DNA from: Sugiyamaella lignohabitans | Lineage: Eukaryota; Ascomycota; Dipodascomycetes; Dipodascales; Trichomonascaceae | Direction: 5' to 3' | DNA: 64,000 nucleotides | NCBI RefSeq assembly: GCF_001640025.1 | Contig: NC_031674.1 | Location: 186,001 to 250,000, forward strand | In this document: positions 61,491 through 64,000 of the stretch, piece by piece | Layout of the letters: each line of letters begins with the position of its first letter | Position numbering within the stretch: the stretch's first letter is position 1 | Made by a program: the position numbers and the translations under genes | The notes under the pieces: model-generated | Told to the model about the DNA's origin: nothing | What the model saw: the letters and a program-made list of their open reading frames with translations, nothing else | Database searches by the model: none

Positions 61491-62623
61491 TCCCCCCCAC
61501 CACCCCTGGAAGACCCCCCTGGTCGCGATTTCGATCGGTTGTCGCCATATGCAATCGATCACGCCCATCGTTGCAGATAGAGAATAAATATTCTGTTAAG
61601 GGCGGCTGGGGCCGCGACCGCGTCAGGGGTCGGCGAGCTCTGGCAGGGGTTGACTCGGGTCTGAGAATCCGACTGAGACTCTGGTTGGAGAAGGTGGATC
61701 GTGCTGGTTCTCCGAGTCGAGGGTGTGTTGGTGGTATGAGCGCCAACAGGTGATGATATATTGATATATTTGGAGCTTATGGCGGTGTCGGGGTGCAATG
61801 GCGGGTTCATGTCTCACCGGGGATTAAGTCTCATGCGAAAAACTAGGTTTACTAGGTTCATTAGACTCATGGAGGCAGTTTATGAGGCGGATCGGAAGTG
61901 GTTCCAATTGAGTGCTAAATTGAATTTAAACTTGGAGTTTCGATTGTTCGCAGACAGGCCCTGGGAAAAAAAGAACTGTGGTGCTTCACATGCTGCACGT
62001 CAAAAGTTGTCGCGAGATGTGCACTGTTACCCACCAAACTCTATCGGTGGGAGAGGGTGTTTTTTTTTTCCACTCACGAACCTCGTTTTAACCGTGCATC
62101 GGAGCCGTAGCTAACGAGAGCCATACGGGACCGATCGCTTGGCCGTCTGACAGGGGACTAGTTTCGCAAACATACTAGCTCATTAACTAGCCGTCAAAGC
62201 CGTCAAATCTTGCATTTCCTTTCCAACCGATATTTACCTTTTGGGGTGCTATTTTTATCCCTTCGAACTATTATTATCCACATGCTTGGGATTGTGGAAA
62301 TTATAATTGTAATTTTATACAGTATCAGGACAGAGTCTTTCGGAGAAATGAGAGCAAACAAGCGGGGGCCTGCTGTAAAATTAGATCATTTGATCGTCAT
62401 TAGATTGTGGATAATGCTGTTACATGGGTTGTTCCGACTGTCGATCGATGTAGCAGGGATCTGATTTGAAACATATTCTGACAGTAGCAGCTTCGAGTGG
62501 AGCACGAGGCAGTCAGCAGCAGTCGCCAGCGGCAGTTGTAAGGAGCCGTCGCAAGCAGCTGTCAGCCATTGGATCACGGGCATCGGAAGGAGCAGCAGCA
62601 CAAGTGCAGGCTCTCGAGGCGTG

Positions 62624-62723
62624 CTGGAAGGGTACTGGAGGGGTACTTGATGGGGCGCTAGAGGGGCACCAGAGGGGCACTAGAGGGAAACTGGAGGGGC
62701 ACTAGAGGGGAACTGGAGGGGCA
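62624..62723 (+). repeat. G-rich minisatellite, 11-bp unit, nine copies
   Basis: Nine tandem variants of CTGGAGGGGCA / CTAGAGGGGCA; eight are 11 bp and one (62646-62657) is 12 bp. Since 11 is not a multiple of three, any frame through it shifts at every unit, so it is not coding. A GCAGCAGCAGAAG-like stretch follows. Confidence 0.85.
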
Positions 62724-63622
62724 GCAGCAGAAGCAGCATCAGAAGCACATGTATCAGAGGGGGTAGCGGCAGGAGGAGACCCAACAGCGCATCCATGTCA
62801 GGGCTGAAACAGGATCAGAACAAACACTGCGGTATCAGATCGGCCGAAGGTTCTCATTGACCAGGTTTCGTGCGTGTTTGCATGGAAGGGCACTGATCAT
62901 GATCGAAAGGGTGTGTGTCTGGGACAAACAGACGGCTGTAGATATTATGTCATTGGATGGACTGGGTTTCCGGCATGCGACTGCTACTCCGTTGACTTCT
63001 AGATAACGTTTAGAGAAAAAAACAGAGCCAGTTACACCCGATTGAAAATTACCACAAAATAATAAAGTCTAGCAGTTATATCCCGATCCATTGTTCTCAC
63101 TAGTTTAACTATACTAGACGCTAGACTAACAGTCGTACTGGCTCCTTTCCTGTTTCTGACCCAAGCCTTGACCAGCATTAATATAATCCCAATCCAATCC
63201 TATTAGGCCTGCCGCATCGAGGACTAATTAACTCTAATTGCAATACTGGTTAGGCAGGTGGGGTCCGCATAATAGGTAAATTAATTAAATTAGTCCTGGG
63301 GATTTGATTGGTAGTGTAAACCTCTCCTAGCTTCTGGTATAAAATAGAGGGCCAACTAAAAAATAAAAAAATAAAAAATAAAAAAATCAAATGAGACGAT
63401 GGCGGAAGTCAAATAGCGCCCTGCTCATATATGGCCTCATATGCGTAATATTCACAGGGCCAGACAAACGTTAATTGAAACAGAATCTCGCACAGGCATG
63501 TTTGTTGTAGAGACAGCTCTATTCAAATCCTATTGAGCCTGGATATGTACTCTGTATTTATGGATATACACTTTCCGCCATCCGCGTAGTAGCATAATCA
63601 GTCGCAGCTAGTTATGTCGGAC

Positions 63623-63690
63623 GGCCTCCGGCGGCTGGGGCGCTGCCCCAGACCCCGTTCTGCTCGCTCCGCGAGCGTCTGGGAACGTTT
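63623..63690. repeat. GC-rich hairpin repeat, copy D (single module)
   Basis: Forward module starting GGCCTCCGGCGG, with the hairpin CTGGGGC-GCT-GCCCCAG intact and a second hairpin GCTCGCTCCGCGAGCG replacing the CTCGAGTCG end found in the other copies. Confidence 0.8.
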
Positions 63691-64000
63691 TAGTTCAGGC
63701 GAAGAGGGGTATAGGGTGAGCAGATGAAGAAGGGTTGTCAGAGTCGGGAACCCATAATCATAATCCAGCTGATGAAAAATTCGAATAATAACATTCAGAG
63801 TTCAGCCTCAAAGCTCGGCGTTCGGCGTTCGGCGGTCTCCGTTCAGAGTCCACAATTCATCTACCGGCATCTCATAACAATCCAACATTATCAACCTGCA
63901 TCAGTATCAATCCCGATCCATAATTTACAATACAAAACTAGATTCAAGACTATATGGCTTGGCTTGGAACTAACTTCAAGCATCATTTCCCGCCTACACT

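Larger units (their letters stand above)
60448..64000. other. Gene desert at the right end
   Basis: 3.55 kb without a supported gene. Long frames at 61016-61753 and the overlapping antisense frames run through the fold-back repeat and are artefacts of its GC-rich, stop-poor sequence. The region holds the fold-back element, a partial module near 61600-61613 (GGCGGCTGGGGCC), an 11-bp minisatellite, an A-rich ATAAAAAA tract (63358-63388) and repeat copy D. Confidence 0.6.

Noticed and set aside
61016..61753. 245-codon frame across the fold-back element
   Set aside because: It opens at a non-ATG codon and reads through both inverted arms; similarly long frames exist on the opposite strand because the GC-rich repeat has few stops. 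No protein features.

Overview
This window looks like nuclear DNA of a budding yeast outside both Saccharomycetaceae and the CUG-Ser clade. The gene set is fungal and unambiguous: URA2, PBS2, TRK, LHS1, SAR1, SEC27, BUB2, RPS13, RTR1, SIP5 and a YDR061W-type ABC ATPase. CTG codons sit at invariant leucines in SAR1 and SEC27, so CTG reads as Leu. Twelve introns can be placed by reading-frame continuity in eight genes. They use GTAAGT-like donors and a CTAAC-type branch site 7-10 nt before the acceptor, which suits a Dipodascales-type yeast (Sugiyamaella, Blastobotrys or Yarrowia relatives). The exact species is an inference. I recognise no tRNA, rRNA, CRISPR array or intact transposon.

Layout, left to right: sulfate permease (176-2560), YJU2 splicing factor (2760-3698), TRK potassium transporter (4797-7301), a DHA1-type MFS exporter (8218-9855), PBS2 MAPKK (11062-13857), a DENND11/ANR2-like protein (14068-15759), ER chaperone LHS1 (15957-18599), URA2 (20591-27319), U2AF65 (27664-29399, one intron), BUB2 (29485-30740, two introns), SAR1 (30960-31783, two introns), SEC27 (32444-35182, one intron), a twin ABC ATPase (35497-36978), a PaiB-like FMN protein (37075-37743), RPS13 (38327-39102, one intron), a secreted expansin-like protein (39405-40148), an APC permease (41499-43136), a small conserved unknown (44964-45419), an LYR protein (45574-46686), the meiotic APC/C activator AMA1 (46724-48148, one intron), RTR1 (48659-49537), a sugar permease (50924-52695, three introns), SIP5 (56372-58669, one intron) and a two-TM serine-rich protein (58858-60447).

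The left 52 kb is compact, with convergent spacers down to 37 nt. The right 11 kb differs: two gene-poor stretches of about 3.6 kb each and every copy I found of a GC-rich hairpin repeat family. One copy (61268-61490) is a fold-back element with perfect 62-bp inverted arms. The genes mostly act independently. Some pairings may mean something: SAR1 (COPII) and SEC27 (COPI) are divergent across a 660-bp spacer, and two spliceosome genes (YJU2, U2AF65) share the window with many introns, one of them inside U2AF65 itself.

Several long frames begin at GTG or TTG. I placed starts at the first plausible ATG and say so in each entry.
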